A model generated the notes under the pieces. The model was given only the letters and a program-made list of their open reading frames with translations. It was not told the DNA's origin and did no database searches. A stretch of DNA of 64,000 nucleotides, taken from Oreocharis arfaki. Its lineage: Eukaryota > Chordata > Aves > Passeriformes > Paramythiidae. The stretch lies in the NCBI GenBank assembly GCA_013398015.1, contig VZRR01012879.1, positions 421,486 through 485,485 of the forward strand, written 5' to 3'. This document shows positions 44,491 through 57,942 of the stretch, piece by piece. Numbering within the stretch: the first letter of the stretch is position 1; each line of letters begins with the position of its first letter. A program made the translations under genes and the position numbers.

Positions 44491-47400
44491 AACAAGTCAG
44501 AACCTCTAAAAAATAATGAGCAGATGTGCGTGTTCAACAAATGCATTTCTTAAAGGAGAAACAAGAAAAGCAGCTGGTTGATAGAGCTGTTTTGGGAGCC
44601 ATCTGGTGCTCTGGATAGATATCCTGCTACTAGAACTTCTCAAATAATGGACCTTTAGTTCATACATGTTGCACACAAAGAGGTGCACTAGTTCTTTTAT
44701 TCTAAAAATCTTAAATCCTTTCTGAGGATGGAAATGACAAGATAGTACAAAACTGGATACATCTCCAATCAGGCCACAGCATGCTCTAGACACAACCATG
44801 CATTGGCTCACTTGTATTGCCATATTTTAAAGGTGGTCTTTTTCTTAAAAGTATCGTTGCATACAAGGAATTCATATTAATTTCTTTCAAGATAAAGGCA
44901 AGGACGTGTTGGTATCACTGGTAATGCTAACTGGGTGACACCCCCAAGATCCTTTGTTATAATTATCTGGCTAAGCTCATCCAGTGTGGCAGAGTCCTGA
45001 AAACCAAATGAAATGTGCAGAGTATAGGACATGCTGGCACTTATGTTAGCTTGTTATTGGAGTACTAACTCCTCAATGTGCAATAGTCTTCTAGCTGGGA
45101 CCACTACAATATAGAGATCATACATCCTGTCAATCTTTATATAAGAAAAATTGTCAAAGATAAATAATTCAGACCATACATAAGTACTTTTATTAATCTG
45201 AAATGTTTTAAATGTTTCTTCTTTTTCTATTTAGTTTGCATCTACTCAATTAATTGCCCAATCCATGTTGGAAGGTATTTTCAGATTGTTTTATCAAAAT
45301 GCTTCAAATTAACTCTGAACTGTACATATAGTATATCATAAAGATTTTTGTAAAAAAAATCCCTGCTTCCATGGTTTGAAGATATTTTTTTACTAGGGTA
45401 CAAATTTCGCACACACATACAAACACTCACACATAGAGAAGAATTGTTCTTTTCTATATATATTTGTTCAGTTCCAGTGCTTTTCCTAGTTACTTATTTG
45501 CCACCAAATACTAACACAAAAATGTTGGGTGCTTAAACACTGGATCACTTTCTACTCCGTAAAACTGCAGAGCAGTACAAGTTTCCTTACTGTTCAGGAT
45601 GCATATCAAAATTATTTTCAGACTGTGATGGACAGCACATAGTCAAAAGGGACACACTGCATTTTGACACTTTAATGTGAGTGTGCTCAATCTGGCTGCC
45701 TTTTACATAATTATTCATATTTCTGTGACACAAGAGATAGTTTCTTCGTGCTTAATTTTGCTCTTCAGCCTTTCAATTATATTTTTAAAAAGGCGTTTGT
45801 AATCTTACTCTTTTGTTTCTCCTAATCCTGTGCTGTAATTAATTTTTTATACTTCTAAAATTGTGTTGGCTTTTTTCAAGCAAACTCATGGTCAGATAGG
45901 AACTCAAAGAAAAATAAAATCCTCCCCATTTCTGTTCAGTAGAAAAGAGAAAAACTGTATAAATGCTGCATATGTGAGAAAGCTTTCCTCAGTGCTTATA
46001 CTTCCTAAATACACCAAAAAAGGAAATAAACCTTGACTTTTATGGGTAGTATTTGGGGTGTATGGGGAAGGTTTAGGCTGAAAAACCAGAGAACATGGAT
46101 GTAATGATCTTCATGCATCCTCAGCTGGATGCTGCATCTGCAGCCAACTCCTTTAAGCTGTAAGTCTCTCACGTAGCCATAGCCCGCTTTCAGAGCTCGT
46201 CAGTGGTGTTACTATTGCCTTTTTGAGACAATTCTGTCCTTGGCTGCTCAGTGTTTAGGGTGCAGTTGCAATCATTCATTTCATTCCTGTCTTGACACAT
46301 GCTTGTCCATCCCTGATTCTGGTTCCTGCTCTGAATTCACTTTCCTAAACTCATTTATCCTTGTTTGCTCTGCCTTTAGAAGCCTAATTCGCAGTAAATA
46401 CAGCCTGTTTCTTCTATGTTGATGAATTTCTGATCCTGCATGTCCCTTGAAACTCAAAGTTTATCTAATGATCCTGATCACACATATCATCATATTCCAG
46501 GCTGGAGAGAATCAAATAGATTCAAGTTAAAAAGTCTAGCTGCCGCTTGTTTTACCATATTTATATATGAATATGGTATTTATGATTAGTTAGAAAGGTA
46601 TTAAAAATATTCCCAGGGTGCATATATGCATATATTATAATTTTCTAAAACATGTTACTATTATTTATCTATTTATGCCTACATATGTATTTCTACCTAC
46701 TCTTGTAACACTGCAAGGTAAATTGAATATCAAAAGAGCCTGAGAAGTGTTGGAAGCCTATTTTATACATGACTAAATATACATTGGAACTATTTTGAAT
46801 CATATTTAGAAGAGAACCTGCAGAAGATGATGTTTTAAAAGGATGTTATCTGCATCTGTAGATGAATATATCCTGATTTGTGGCATACATATGATTTTGG
46901 AACAACTGAGGAGAGGTATTTTCCATGAGATACAAGCAAGCTATCTGGAAAAAAATTACATTTAAGAGTAGCACGAATAGCAAATTAAAGAGTAAAGATA
47001 CTTTCTGTGGGAAACCAAATTAAGCTTGTATAGGAATCACACAAACGTGTGATGAATCTTCAAGATTGGCTATAACTAATAGCACAGGTGAAGCCAGAGC
47101 TAGGTGTTTTCTGGACTGCAACAAGTTTCATTGAACATATTCATTGTGCATGTTTCTTCTCTGAAGAACCAGCGACTGAAAACTGAGCATCATAAAACAG
47201 AATTGTGTTTTAATACCTACCTCAATACATTTTTGGCTTTCATTTCCTGTTTATTTGACTTGAAATCTTGGTGTGACTAAGACTGAACACAGCAATACCC
47301 AGAAGTGCCTGGCAAAAGAAATCACATATATCAGGTTTGGGACTGAACAAACATTTCCTCCAAATTTAGAACAAGTCTGCCTGATCTCAGCTTCTGATTA

Positions 47401-47552
47401 TAGATGCATAGGGCCTTATTCTTACTTTTCATTCCCTTAAATCCATAAGCAAAGTTTTGTGTTCTTATATCTTATCTTCATTTTGGAAGTATGAACTTAC
47501 TTTCATTCTGGGGTCACAGGTCCTAGACTAATTTTGAGAATTATTTGTGAGG
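44491..47552. other. AT-rich non-coding stretch
   Basis: No gene, RNA or repeat family was recognised. Confidence 0.6.
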
Positions 47553-47965
47553 CATCGTGATTTAACCCCAACTAGCAACCCAGCCCCACGCAGTTGCCCT
47601 CTCACACCCTGCCACAACTAAAACAGTGGGATGGGGAAAGAATTGCAGGAGTATAAGTGAGAAAACTCATGGGTTGAGATAAAGGACATTTAGAGGTGAA
47701 GAAAAAGGTACACACAGAGTTAAAAAAACCTGGGAATTAATTCAAGGCTACCCATGGGCCGGCAGGTGTTTGTACAGCCATCTCCTGGAGAGCAGGGACC
47801 CATGAGGAATAATGGTAACTTGGGAAGACAAACACCATCACTGCCAATGTCCCCCCCTCTTCCTCCTTCTTCCCCAGCTTTATATGCCATGCATAAGGCC
47901 ATATGGTGTGGGATACCCCTTTGTTCCGTTGGGATCAGCTGTCCTGCCCGTGTGTGTCCAACACA
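47553..47965 (-). mobile_element. 5'-truncated LTR of a common avian endogenous retrovirus family
   Basis: In minus-strand sense it shows GGACAGCTGATCCCAACGGA, AAAGGGGTATCCCACACCAT, ATGGCATATAAAGCTGGGG, TTTATCTCAACCCATGAGTT, TTCTCACTTATACTCC, CCCCATCCCACTG and the terminal GGTTAAATCACGATG. This is the order of a very common avian LTR (complete copies end GGTTAAACCACGACA). The TATA box (sense TATAAA) is at 47879-47884. About the first third of U3 is missing: recognisable sequence starts near 47965. It is a fragment of a solo LTR with no internal sequence nearby. The 106-107-codon frames over 47720-48074 on both strands are chance frames in this LTR. Confidence 0.8.
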
Positions 47966-48774
47966 TAAGGACAAAATCAATATTCCTGAACATTCATGGA
48001 AATATCTAGTTTCAGGAAGATCAGACAAGTTACTAGTAAACATATTAGTAGATTTCCCAAGGTGGTGTGATTAACATAGTGCTGTCGTTGCAAACATGAA
48101 CTCTATTTTTCATGAGTGACAAATTCCACTCTTCCTTGGGAAAGCATAAAATATTTTTGAAGATTCAAGTGTGTTTCAAAAGAATAAAAACGTTTCTTCT
48201 TTGCATTTAGCATAAAAGCAAACTCAGTTATCAAATTCATGTACCAGTTAAGACAGTGCTATCTTCTTGAAAGAATTTTCAATCTGAAGCAAGCAAACAC
48301 ACCTCTGCATTTATACATTTTATTATTCAGTATCTATGTGAGAAAAAAACACAAAGGCTTTTGTAAATATATAATAAAGATTTGTGTGTTGTGTTCAGTG
48401 ATGTGAAAGAGTAGATCGAATATTGACACTGTTGTCATGTGGTTGGTTCTTCACTATTTACCCTTTTTTTCCCAACTTGTTTTCTAAATGGGATATGCAT
48501 TACATTTGGTAGTACCAGTACTGAAGCCAAATAAGTAGTTTAAAAACTTTTTTTGCATTATTTCAGAAACTTTAGTATGCAACCAACTACACACGCAACA
48601 TTTGAATAGCATGATTTACTAAAACTTATTTTGGATGTTCGCTGGTCCCTCTATGGACCAACACTATCTCCTTTGTTAAGCCCGGGGAAGATGCTAACAT
48701 ACAAAAGCACCCAATGCTCCTGTTAGGATAGAAGTAGATTCCAAAACTTATTTGAACATTTCATTTGATCTTTC

Positions 48775-48840
48775 ATAGCATTCCATGGCTATGGAATGGA
48801 ATGCTATAAGGGTATTTGCTTACCCTTGTCTAAGCAAATA
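48775..48840. repeat. Two adjacent perfect inverted repeats (hairpin cluster)
   Basis: First: ATAGCATTCCAT (48775-48786) pairs perfectly with ATGGAATGCTAT (48796-48807) around a 9-nt loop. An alternative inner stem, ATTCCAT/ATGGAAT with a GGCT loop, is also possible. Second: TATTTGCTTA (48813-48822) pairs perfectly with TAAGCAAATA (48831-48840) around an 8-nt loop. AAGGGTA (48809-48815) can compete by pairing with TACCCTT (48821-48827). No gene or known mobile element was recognised around it. Confidence 0.85.
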
Positions 48841-50214
48841 GTAATTCTACTGAGCACTGGAGAGAGGGGGGAGAAACCTTTCCATCCACCATTTAGAAAT
48901 ATCTTGCAAACAAAAATGATTTTACATAATAGAAAATATAATAGATCAGTCATACAATGGATCATACAATGAGCAAATATGACAGTGCTTGATTTTCCTT
49001 AATTTTCTTAAAATTGCTTTGTAATTGTTCATATGGATAAAAGGCATCAACTTGACATGAAACCATCAAGGAAAGAAATACAACTCAAAGAAGATGAATT
49101 GGACTATGCAGTATTCCTGTACATGAATATTGTATGTGTTCAATTCCCTTTAGAGGTAAGAAAAAAAAACTAATGAGCATTCCTGTTTTGACTGTGCTTA
49201 TGAACCACTGAAGAGGAGAAAAAAATTGACATGAATGTAATATCAAAAGTGAATTGGTGATACGTTGCGTGGTAATGGATTAGTTTAATTTGCAGATCCC
49301 CTGAAAGTATTCTAAATATTAAGGAGCTTGATATGAGCGACAATTTATTTACCTATTGTTTAAAGAACATTGTTTAATATGCCATGCTTTGAATTATAGG
49401 AAAATTAGCAAGCAATAATGGGGACCCTAGCATCTTTAATGGATCACTTACTTTTTCCAAAACTGATGTAAACTATTATATTAAGGGTATTAATATGAAT
49501 ATTATTAAGAGATGTCATAAAAACAGATTCTGTTCAGCTCAGTCTTGCTGTCATTAGGGAAAAGGAAAATATAAATTGAGAATGTATGACAATGTCAAGA
49601 TATGAACCCACAAATTTTTATTTTTGTGAAATAGAAATATTGAATGCATTTTAATTATTGAAAAAGTGTTGTGGAAGACTGAAACAATAACCTTGAATCA
49701 TACATAAAATATCAGCAATAGAAATTTTCATACACTTTTTTAATCAAAAGTTAATATTCCTGTGTTAGAGTATCTTCACCTCTGCAACAGGCAGTAGTAG
49801 CCATTGTAATTAATATCAGAGAAATATAAGAGAAATATATAAGAAATCCTGTAGTTTAGTTTCTTAGGTTTCACAATGAGAATGAAATAAATAATCAAAT
49901 AAATATTCTTTATTGGCTCTTATCACTAAAAAGTATTGAAGAAAAACTTAACTGCAATAGATTGAAATTGAAGATAAAAACATTTCTTTTTAAGAGAAGA
50001 GAGGAACTATGCAGGTAATAATTTTATACATGCTTTTTAGAGATAATGTCTTCTAGAACATCATTCCTTGTAAAGTTTATGCAATGACACCTGTAGTGCA
50101 TTCCAGTTTGTGAGAATCTCCATAGGAAGTCAGAGAACACCTTCTCCTTCCTTTACATATTTTTGTTTCAGTGAGTTGTTCACATTGCATTTTACACTGG
50201 CATACATGTTGTTC

Positions 50215-50580
50215 TGCCTAACACACAAGAAAACTCAGAAAGGTTTTGTTGATGTCAAAAACGTCTGGTGTGGATGAAACTCCCTTCTGTGGGATCAGTA
50301 TCAGGGGTAAGGTCCATACCAGCAAGATCTTGCCAAGAGTGGGCATCCCTGTAACCTGGCTCAGCAAGGCACAACATGCATGTCTGAGCTTAAGGATACC
50401 TCCCAACCAAACTGTGAGGGCCCTCAGCAAGGCTCCTTTCAGAGCTCTCTCTCACAGTTGCTGGTTTGGGTTTTTTCCCCATAGCTTTCTGGTTCAAGGC
50501 TACACAGCTATAAACATCAGATCTGTCCTCAAACTCAGGCAGCTAAACCCCTAGACTTGGGAGATCTGGGGAGGTGCCCT
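50215..50580. other. Higher-GC segment, open on both strands, unidentified
   Basis: More balanced composition than its surroundings, with a 102-codon plus-strand frame (50246-50554) and a 70-codon minus-strand frame over the same DNA. No domain or repeat family was recognised. It may be a retroelement relic. Confidence 0.3.
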
Positions 50581-51599
50581 CAGTGTCCTAATGCAATCAC
50601 TTTGGATGACATAGATGTGAATTAAAAATGGGTCAAGTTTTCATGCGATTAGAAAACCTAAGGTTTTACCTGACAAATGTATTCTATTTAGTAAACTCAA
50701 TAGAGAGACTAAAACTTAACGTTCTATACAGCTGGTCAGTTCGCTCTGCTTTCCCTTAGACGTGTAGGCAATGTGAAGGAATTAGGTGAGTGCGGCTGGG
50801 CTCAGCTATGTTTACACAGCTATATCTTTTCTATATTTTGTTATTCTTCCACAGCTCCTACTACATGGGTATGACAGACCAAATCCCAGAATATTCACAA
50901 GAACAATCATTTGGGACAGTTTTGTTCTCTTTCCTTTTTAAATTAGGGATATAAAGGTAAGTAAAAGCACTTTTAAGAAAACAAATGATGACACCTACTC
51001 AAGGAAATGACAAAAGGTGCCCCATCTGGATACTTGCAAATGCATTGTATTCTCAGCTGTTTCTGTTATGGGGAAAAAAAAGGGATTTTTTAAAAAAAAT
51101 ATTGCCATGAAAGTTATTTTAGCACTCTCTTCGCCACTTTTTATTGCAATGAATAATCAATGTGCGTATTGATTTATCACAGCAGCGAGTATCTTAGTTT
51201 CCTGGTTCATTACTATCTCCTCAATAATCATCATGCTTTCACCCAGAGCTATCCTTCAATGGGAAATACGGCACATTCAAAGGCATCATTGGAATATATG
51301 CTTCAAATCTCCCTCCTGATCTGAACTAGACCACTACCACAGACACACTGAATTTACTTTTGCTATACCTTCTGGACTAAATTAACCATCTGTGTTTGAG
51401 ACAACCACAAGGAAGGTTTGAAGATAATTTCCTATGGTCATTTCCTAGTAGGAATAAGGACGAGACCACAACAGACCCTGAGTTTGCCTGTCCTGCCAAA
51501 CCCTTGAATGTTATCCTACGAGACTTGCAACCTTCAGCACTTTCTTATTTTCTTGTGCAGTGTCCCAGCACAGGAAATGCATAATCTTTAATGCCATGC

Positions 51600-51690
51600 T
51601 AAAAAACCCAATGACAACTGACAAAAGCAAAAACCAAACCAAATCAACGAAAACAAAACAAATTAATGAACAAACAAAAAGAAAACCTCA
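51600..51690 (+). repeat. A/C-rich low-complexity tract
   Basis: Irregular CAAAA/CCAAA words, for example AAACCAAACCAAATCAACG and ACAAACAAAAAG. It is similar in composition to the microsatellite at 17972 but not regular. Confidence 0.75.
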
Positions 51691-53096
51691 CCAAAAACTT
51701 ATTTGATGAGGTTACACATGCTAAAACTGTATTTCAGGATTTTAGCACCAATACCCCTTTCTTAGAAAGTAACTTGGATTTTTACATACCACCGAGACCT
51801 TAGGAACCCTTAAATTCTAACTCAAGGGCAGTAATATCCAATTGAGGGGATGTTTATCTGCTCCAGTAATGTCACAAGTATGTATCTGATTCTGAAAATG
51901 CACAATTTTTTAATTGTTATGTATTTCCCTCATAACAGGTAAGTAGCTATCATATCTGTGATAACACTATTTGGTTTCATTTAATCTTCTAACACCAACA
52001 GTAGCATGTAGAAACTATCACACTGAAAAGACATACCAAAACAAGACAATTCAGTGTATTTTTCATGCAGATCAAAGACATTTATCTACTTGATTATATG
52101 TGTAATTTATGTGTTCTGAAAATCTATGAGCAATTAAAAACTAAAGTAAAGTGCACTGGCACAAAATATGCTGGATTAGACAGTGTGACGTGTTGCTGTG
52201 GAAGCCAAGATTGTACTGAGTGTCTAAAAGGAACTAGATGTTTATGTGGATATAAGAATATCCAGATTTATGGTGTTGTTATTGGTTCACATTTGACCAA
52301 TCTGAGATCATTAGACAAAATTTAATCACATACATTGAATGCTGCTTATGGATTTATGGAAAGGTTACTGTTTCCTCCACCCATTCTATTTAATTACCAT
52401 TGGAGATGGGTTGCAAGACCAAGAATAAATTCCAAGAGTAACTCCTGCTGAGTAATTAAAAACAAGAAAAAAAAAAGTACAGAAATGTCATTACACCATT
52501 ACTTTCACTGCTATGCACATGGTGTACTGTTATGAACAAGACTCAGTGGGAAAGAGAACCTCTATGTTATCCAGATATACTCTAAGTTGGAATAGAAGTT
52601 GTTTCAGTAACAACGTTAAAGACTCTGGTATTTTCATCTGTGCTATAATTGGTCAAGGTTAAACTGATGGCCATGTTGAGGAAAACACAGCAATTTAAAG
52701 ACGGCTTCTTTGCTGGATTCCTCTCAGATATATTTTGCTCTCCTTTTTTGAACTCTTTCCTGTTCCAGCAAAAATGCCTAAAGTGTCTTCAAGGTTCTGC
52801 AGAGAGATCTCAGTGTTCAGCTTGGTTTCATCATCAGCAAAATCCTTTTCCACAAACAATGAACACTGCAGTATTCATTGCCAGCGGCACAAAACAAAGT
52901 CTATTTTTGTTATAGCCTGAGGTGTCCTTCCACAGCAGATCAACCTCCATCATTTTCTTCTCTGCATTTTTTCCTGTCTTCCCATTTCATTCAGTTATGT
53001 GACAAACCCATCTCTTGACATGACTGATGGAACTGTGTGTGATGTCTCACATAACCCGCTGTAATACCTGACCAAATGATAGTTTGCATTTACGTT

Positions 53097-53128
53097 AAAA
53101 AAAAAAAAAAATCAAAATCAAAAAAAAA
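53097..53128 (+). repeat. A-rich tract
   Basis: 16 A followed by TCAAAATC and 8 A. Confidence 0.85.
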
Positions 53129-56100
53129 TCAGGCTTCCAGGCGTAGATTCAAGAAGAAAAACATATTTCTCCCATTTACAAACCTCATAAAGTACTTCCT
53201 ACTCTGTGCCTGTTAGCAACAATATTTTAAATAACAAGGACATTCAGAGATAGGAAGGAAATTTCTTATACTAACTTCAATTCATTGATTAACATAACGA
53301 AACAGAGTGTTAGGCAAGGTGTGTTTATACGAATGTTACATTCAAGAGGCAAGGTTTAGGGAAGACCCCACCCTCTGCAGAAATTACATAAATTAATACA
53401 GGGCAGTTCCTTTTATTGAAGGTCAGTTCTCAGGGTGATTTTGAAATGTTAGCTAAAAATAAAACTCCAGATGTTACCAACATTTTTCTTTATTATCTCA
53501 TTTCCTTGCACATTTACTATGTGCAAGGTATTACTATGAGCGTAATGAAAATCTTAGGTTAAAGACAGCAAAAAATCGATACATATTTCCCAAGGAGAGT
53601 AATAATCATAGCTCTATTTTATTTACTAGTGCTAGTTACACAAAACCATCTTATTTAGCAGAAATAGGATAAAACTGATATTAAAGATTTTTTTTTCCTG
53701 TAGTAAACTGCCGTTTCAAACATATCCAATTTTTTCTTTCCAGTTTTCCAGGAATATGGTAATGATTTAAATATTCATATTTTGTGATTTAATTTTCTTA
53801 TCATTGTCTTTAATCCCTGTGAATTGGTACACATCCAAATGACTAGCAATGCTATGGATATTCTGTGGAGAATGTGAGAAGACAGTTTATTAATAGCTTT
53901 ATTTGTAGAAGGTAATGGAACTTGAGTCTTACTGTCCCATAACATGAAAATCCAAAAACAACAACAAAAAAAAAACACCATGGGAAAACACCATCTTGTG
54001 CACACAACAACCCCTCAGGTGTACTTATCACACTTACTGCTGTGCATATGCAGAGGACTATGCATATCCTGGCCAGTCATGTCTGGCTAAGAGACAGCAT
54101 GAACTGGCTGAACAGAGGGTTATTTAGGGTCTGTTGTACAGAGTGTGGAAATGCCTTTCTAGCAGAGGAACAGAGTATTCTGGTGATCACAATCTGTGTA
54201 AAGCTCCTAAAAATCTGTGAAACGCAAATTGCTTTCAGCCAGTGTGCCCTGTAACAGATTTGGATTATGAAATGATACCCTACGTGACACCGTAACCTTG
54301 ACCAGTTCAGACGGAGTATGCCTACACACTGCATGTTGAAAGCAGAATAATTCATTCAAATTACCTGCATTGCAGCTGAGCAACTGTTTAACTCTTCTGA
54401 AATCCTACAGCCTTTAGTGCTACCTCCCAGCCACGTAGAAAGCCAGTTGTCACAAGATCATATAATTCATTTCTCATGCAGTACACTGGACACAAATTAC
54501 TGTCAGTGATCAGTACTGCAGTTTTCATCATCTAGAAGAAAAGATACAGGTTTGTGGAGGGTTTTTTCGTTTTTTTTCTCTATTTGTTTTCTTCTCTCGA
54601 GGGGAGGAAAACAGTCAGAGCTTTGTCAGCCTTTTTGGCCATGAACCTTAAAGAACTCACTCAGTTTAGCAGCCTTAATATCTTTGCAGCACTATAAATA
54701 AAGATCTGTTTTCCCAAGGTAGGCAGCGTTTCAGGAGCAGATACAGAAGAGTGAAGAAAAAAGAGAGAGAAAAGAAACAATGATGGTTCAAATTGGGCAA
54801 TCACTAACCTAACCTCTTTGACATTGAGGCCAGCAGCTTGCTATAAAATTATCATTTCACTGAAAAGGAGAATTGCGTTTGATATGCACTGAGGTAGCTT
54901 CAAGAAATTGCATGGCATCTTTCCTAGCAACATCAGTGACCTTATTTTGCCAAGTTATTTTAAATTAAAGAATCCAGGCTTAGAGCAACAACTGCTGGCA
55001 GTTGTTCTTCTACATTAATTGATGTTTCAGAAGGAAATTTACAGGGAAATTGTCTGACTAAGATTTTTCTTTTTAAATTTTGTTTCCTGTCACAAAAGGC
55101 TACCTGCATTTTCTGTAAGATGAAATCCCTTACATTTTCTTTACAAGAGAAACAAATGTCCCTTACTATTGCTTCCTTTTCTGTACAGCTTTATATCTCT
55201 GTGCAGCACAAGGATTGATGTGTTACGCTCACTCATTTTCATGTCCATGTTTCAGCCCTGTTCCCATGGGCTTCACTGCTTGCTTTGCAGTAGAGCTGCC
55301 CCTTAGAGCAGCAGGGCTTCAGTATTGCTGCAGGCTTCTAACATTACAGCCCTGCAAATGTCAAATGGTGTTCCGGTGAAGCCTGCTGGCTCATTTGCTT
55401 GGATCTTCCCCTCCAGGCTCTTTCTAGCTTTCTCTTCTTCCCTCCTCCCTCAAGAGCCTGATGCCTGGCATATTTCCCAACTGCATTAGTCGTGCCAGAA
55501 GCAGAACCACGTATTCTCAGTTGAGCTGGTTCCACAAGCTGCCCAAGAGCCCTTGTGAGACCAACAGACCATATAGCTTTGATAATTTTGCTAGAAATAC
55601 ACTGTTTATGGATGGGGAAGCAGTAATCGTGTATTTCAAGAGCTGTTTCTGAGCTTTTAATAGTGATAACTTCAAATTTGTTTGGTGTGAAGAAGAAACT
55701 TAAGATTATTGTTTAAATATTTTAGTTCTCTCTTCAAACAGGCTTTGATAATCCAGAACCTTATATTTTTAAATGCAAACCTAGCTGCATTCAGCTGTCA
55801 GCATACATATTATCCCCCAGGAGAGACCCTCTAGCTTTTATGTTATAACTATCAATATTAAAGCTAGTGAGAAATATGGAAAATAAAACAAAAAAAACTC
55901 TTTGCAGTAATTTTTTACTTATCACCTCTTTATCAGGAAAAAAACAATCATAAGGAATTTGGGGTTGATAAGCAAAAAACATAAACCCTTTGTAATATTT
56001 CTCCCCATATTACTCTCTAAATATGTCTGCTCGTAAACTTCAAGCTAATAACAAAGAAATGGACAACAGTATGAAGATATACGACTTAAAATTTTGCACT

Positions 56101-57251
56101 AACCTTTGCTGAGCTTCCCTGACTTTTATAAATGAAGTGGAAACAATTCCACAAGCCTAAAGTCCATTTTAACAAAACTGGTGATTAGGATGGGAAAGAG
56201 GAATGGAGAAAGAAAACGGGACCAAGAAAATACGTGCTTGTCCATCCAGAGGCCTGCTGAAAACAATATAAAATGAATTAACACCATTTTTAACACCTAC
56301 ATTTGCAAACAAGAAAGAAAAAAAATTGTGTGTGGTTTAATTCTCTTCCATTCTTAATGGAAGGTAAAGAAGATGCTGTGGAGAGGACAAAAGGGGTGTA
56401 GGAAGTTGTCAGAGTCCATCAGAAATGCTATCAGAGCACCACAGCAATGAACAAATCTGTTTGCGTGAATCAGCCACACTAGAGATTGTCTTCCAGCAGA
56501 TGCTATGTAGCAAACCCAGAAACGTTGGGGCGGCTGCTAAATTTTATTCTAAAAATTAAAATTCCAGCTGTTTTCCTAGTAGGAAAAGATAATATTTGGA
56601 AACATGAGCCAGTGTAAAGCAATTGTTAAGATTTTATTTTGGTCTGTTCAGGAACCTGCATCTGATCTATGCAGGATCCTTTGCACTGTGTCCCCATCAT
56701 ATCAGTGCATGTTACACTAAGTGATGCAACTAGCACTTGTCATCTCATATTTCTTCTTTAAGCATCTCCCAAGAAAGAAACTTCCACAAAAATTAAGAAA
56801 GCTGAAGAAATACATTGGTTACCTTGGTTGGAAGTGGGTGCTACAGAATTCAACAAGTTCTGAAAAAGCTCTGACTCCTCCAGAAACAAACAAAAATGGT
56901 TATAAAGTCAGGGATATCTGAGCCTCTGGCTGGAATGAGACACAGTTCTGTGTTGTGAGTTGAAACAAAATTTCTGTTAGTACAGAAAGCATAAGGCTGG
57001 GACCTAATAACAATAAGCATTGTCTCTCCTGCATAGACTATGGAAAAATAATATTTTGTCTGTTTAGAAGCTTTGGTTATTGCAAGATTTTTGTGGCAAA
57101 TGTATATATATTTTTTAAAGTGTTCTCATCATCTGTAAGCCATAAACAGCAATGCAAAAGGAGCCACACAGCTAACTCCCAGCCTTGAGTTTGGGTAAAG
57201 TAGCTCTTTGAGCACCAGTAAGAACTCTCCAGTGGCAGTGGGAGCTTTCTG

Positions 57252-57259
57252 AGATTCTG
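57252..57259 (+). repeat. AGATTCTG direct repeat, left flank of LTR element
   Basis: AGATTCTG lies one base before the left end of the LTR element. It is identical to 58270-58277 directly after the right end. It is longer than the usual 4-6-bp retroviral target duplication, so its origin is uncertain. Confidence 0.5.
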
Positions 57260-57260
57260 A

Positions 57261-57556
57261 TGTTTGACAGTGGACTCCTTTATTATGTCCTCACACAGGG
57301 CACCATTTGACAGTGACCACAGAACCAACTCCCAGTCTAGGGCTAAGAAGGAGGCTGCTATCACTTCATGTTTCTCTAGTCCTGCTTGCTTGCTTAGTAG
57401 TCACAATCTGGCCTCTTCTCTCTCTTATGATTTACTTGCTTGAGGGTCAGCTGGTCTCCGGTCTTCAGTAAAAACACCTGGTTCAGCACAAATATAACTC
57501 ATCGTAACTCATCAAGGTCAAAGTTGCCTGCAGCCCATCCCTGCTCTCCCACAACT
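57261..57556 (-). mobile_element. 3' LTR of compact retrovirus-like element
   Basis: About 296 bp, roughly 86% identical by eye to 57966-58269, with most differences being transitions. In minus-strand sense it starts AGTTGTGGGAGAGCAGG (the other copy has TGTTGTGGG) and ends CACTGTCAAACA, with AATAAA about 30 bp before the end. A purine-rich tract lies immediately upstream in sense (57557-57570), as expected before a 3' LTR. Divergence from the 5' LTR indicates an old insertion. Confidence 0.75.
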
Positions 57557-57570
57557 ATTCTCCCTTTTTG
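57557..57570 (-). other. Polypurine tract
   Basis: Sense CAAAAAGGGAGAAT, directly upstream of the 3' LTR. In LTR retroelements this tract primes plus-strand DNA synthesis. Its position and composition fit. Confidence 0.7.
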
Positions 57571-57942
57571 TTTTTTAACTGCCAATGTCATGTTTACCAT
57601 TGCCTGTAGGGCTTTTTGCAGACAAGATAGCAAATAGCGTACAAGCATTTCTTGCACAGTCGCCATCAATCCCTGAACACATTTGTGAATTGATTTTGAT
57701 TCATCTTTTTAATCTATTCAGCACATTTTAAATTCATACAGCACATACTATCAGAAATCTTAAATCTATAACAGAACTGCTAATATTTGAGTCCCCATAT
57801 CTATGTTCCCAGTCGCTCACCTGGGGTCCAGTATCTCTTTCTGCTTTTGAAGATTGTCCAGACTTTTAGCCTCTTATTCTCTACCTATATTGCTGGACTG
57901 GGCTCCACCGCCGGCTGCTCTTAGGTCTGCAGTCACAATCCT

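Larger units (their letters stand above)
47966..57259. other. Long non-coding zone
   Basis: About 9 kb without a recognisable gene. It contains a hairpin cluster (48775-48840), an A/C-rich low-complexity tract (51600-51690), an A-rich tract (53097-53128) and a higher-GC segment at about 50215-50580 described separately. Small frames of up to about 100 codons have no recognisable domains. Confidence 0.6.

Noticed and set aside
47720..48074. Overlapping frames of 106-107 codons on both strands
   Set aside because: They lie over a recognisable LTR fragment and have no domain.
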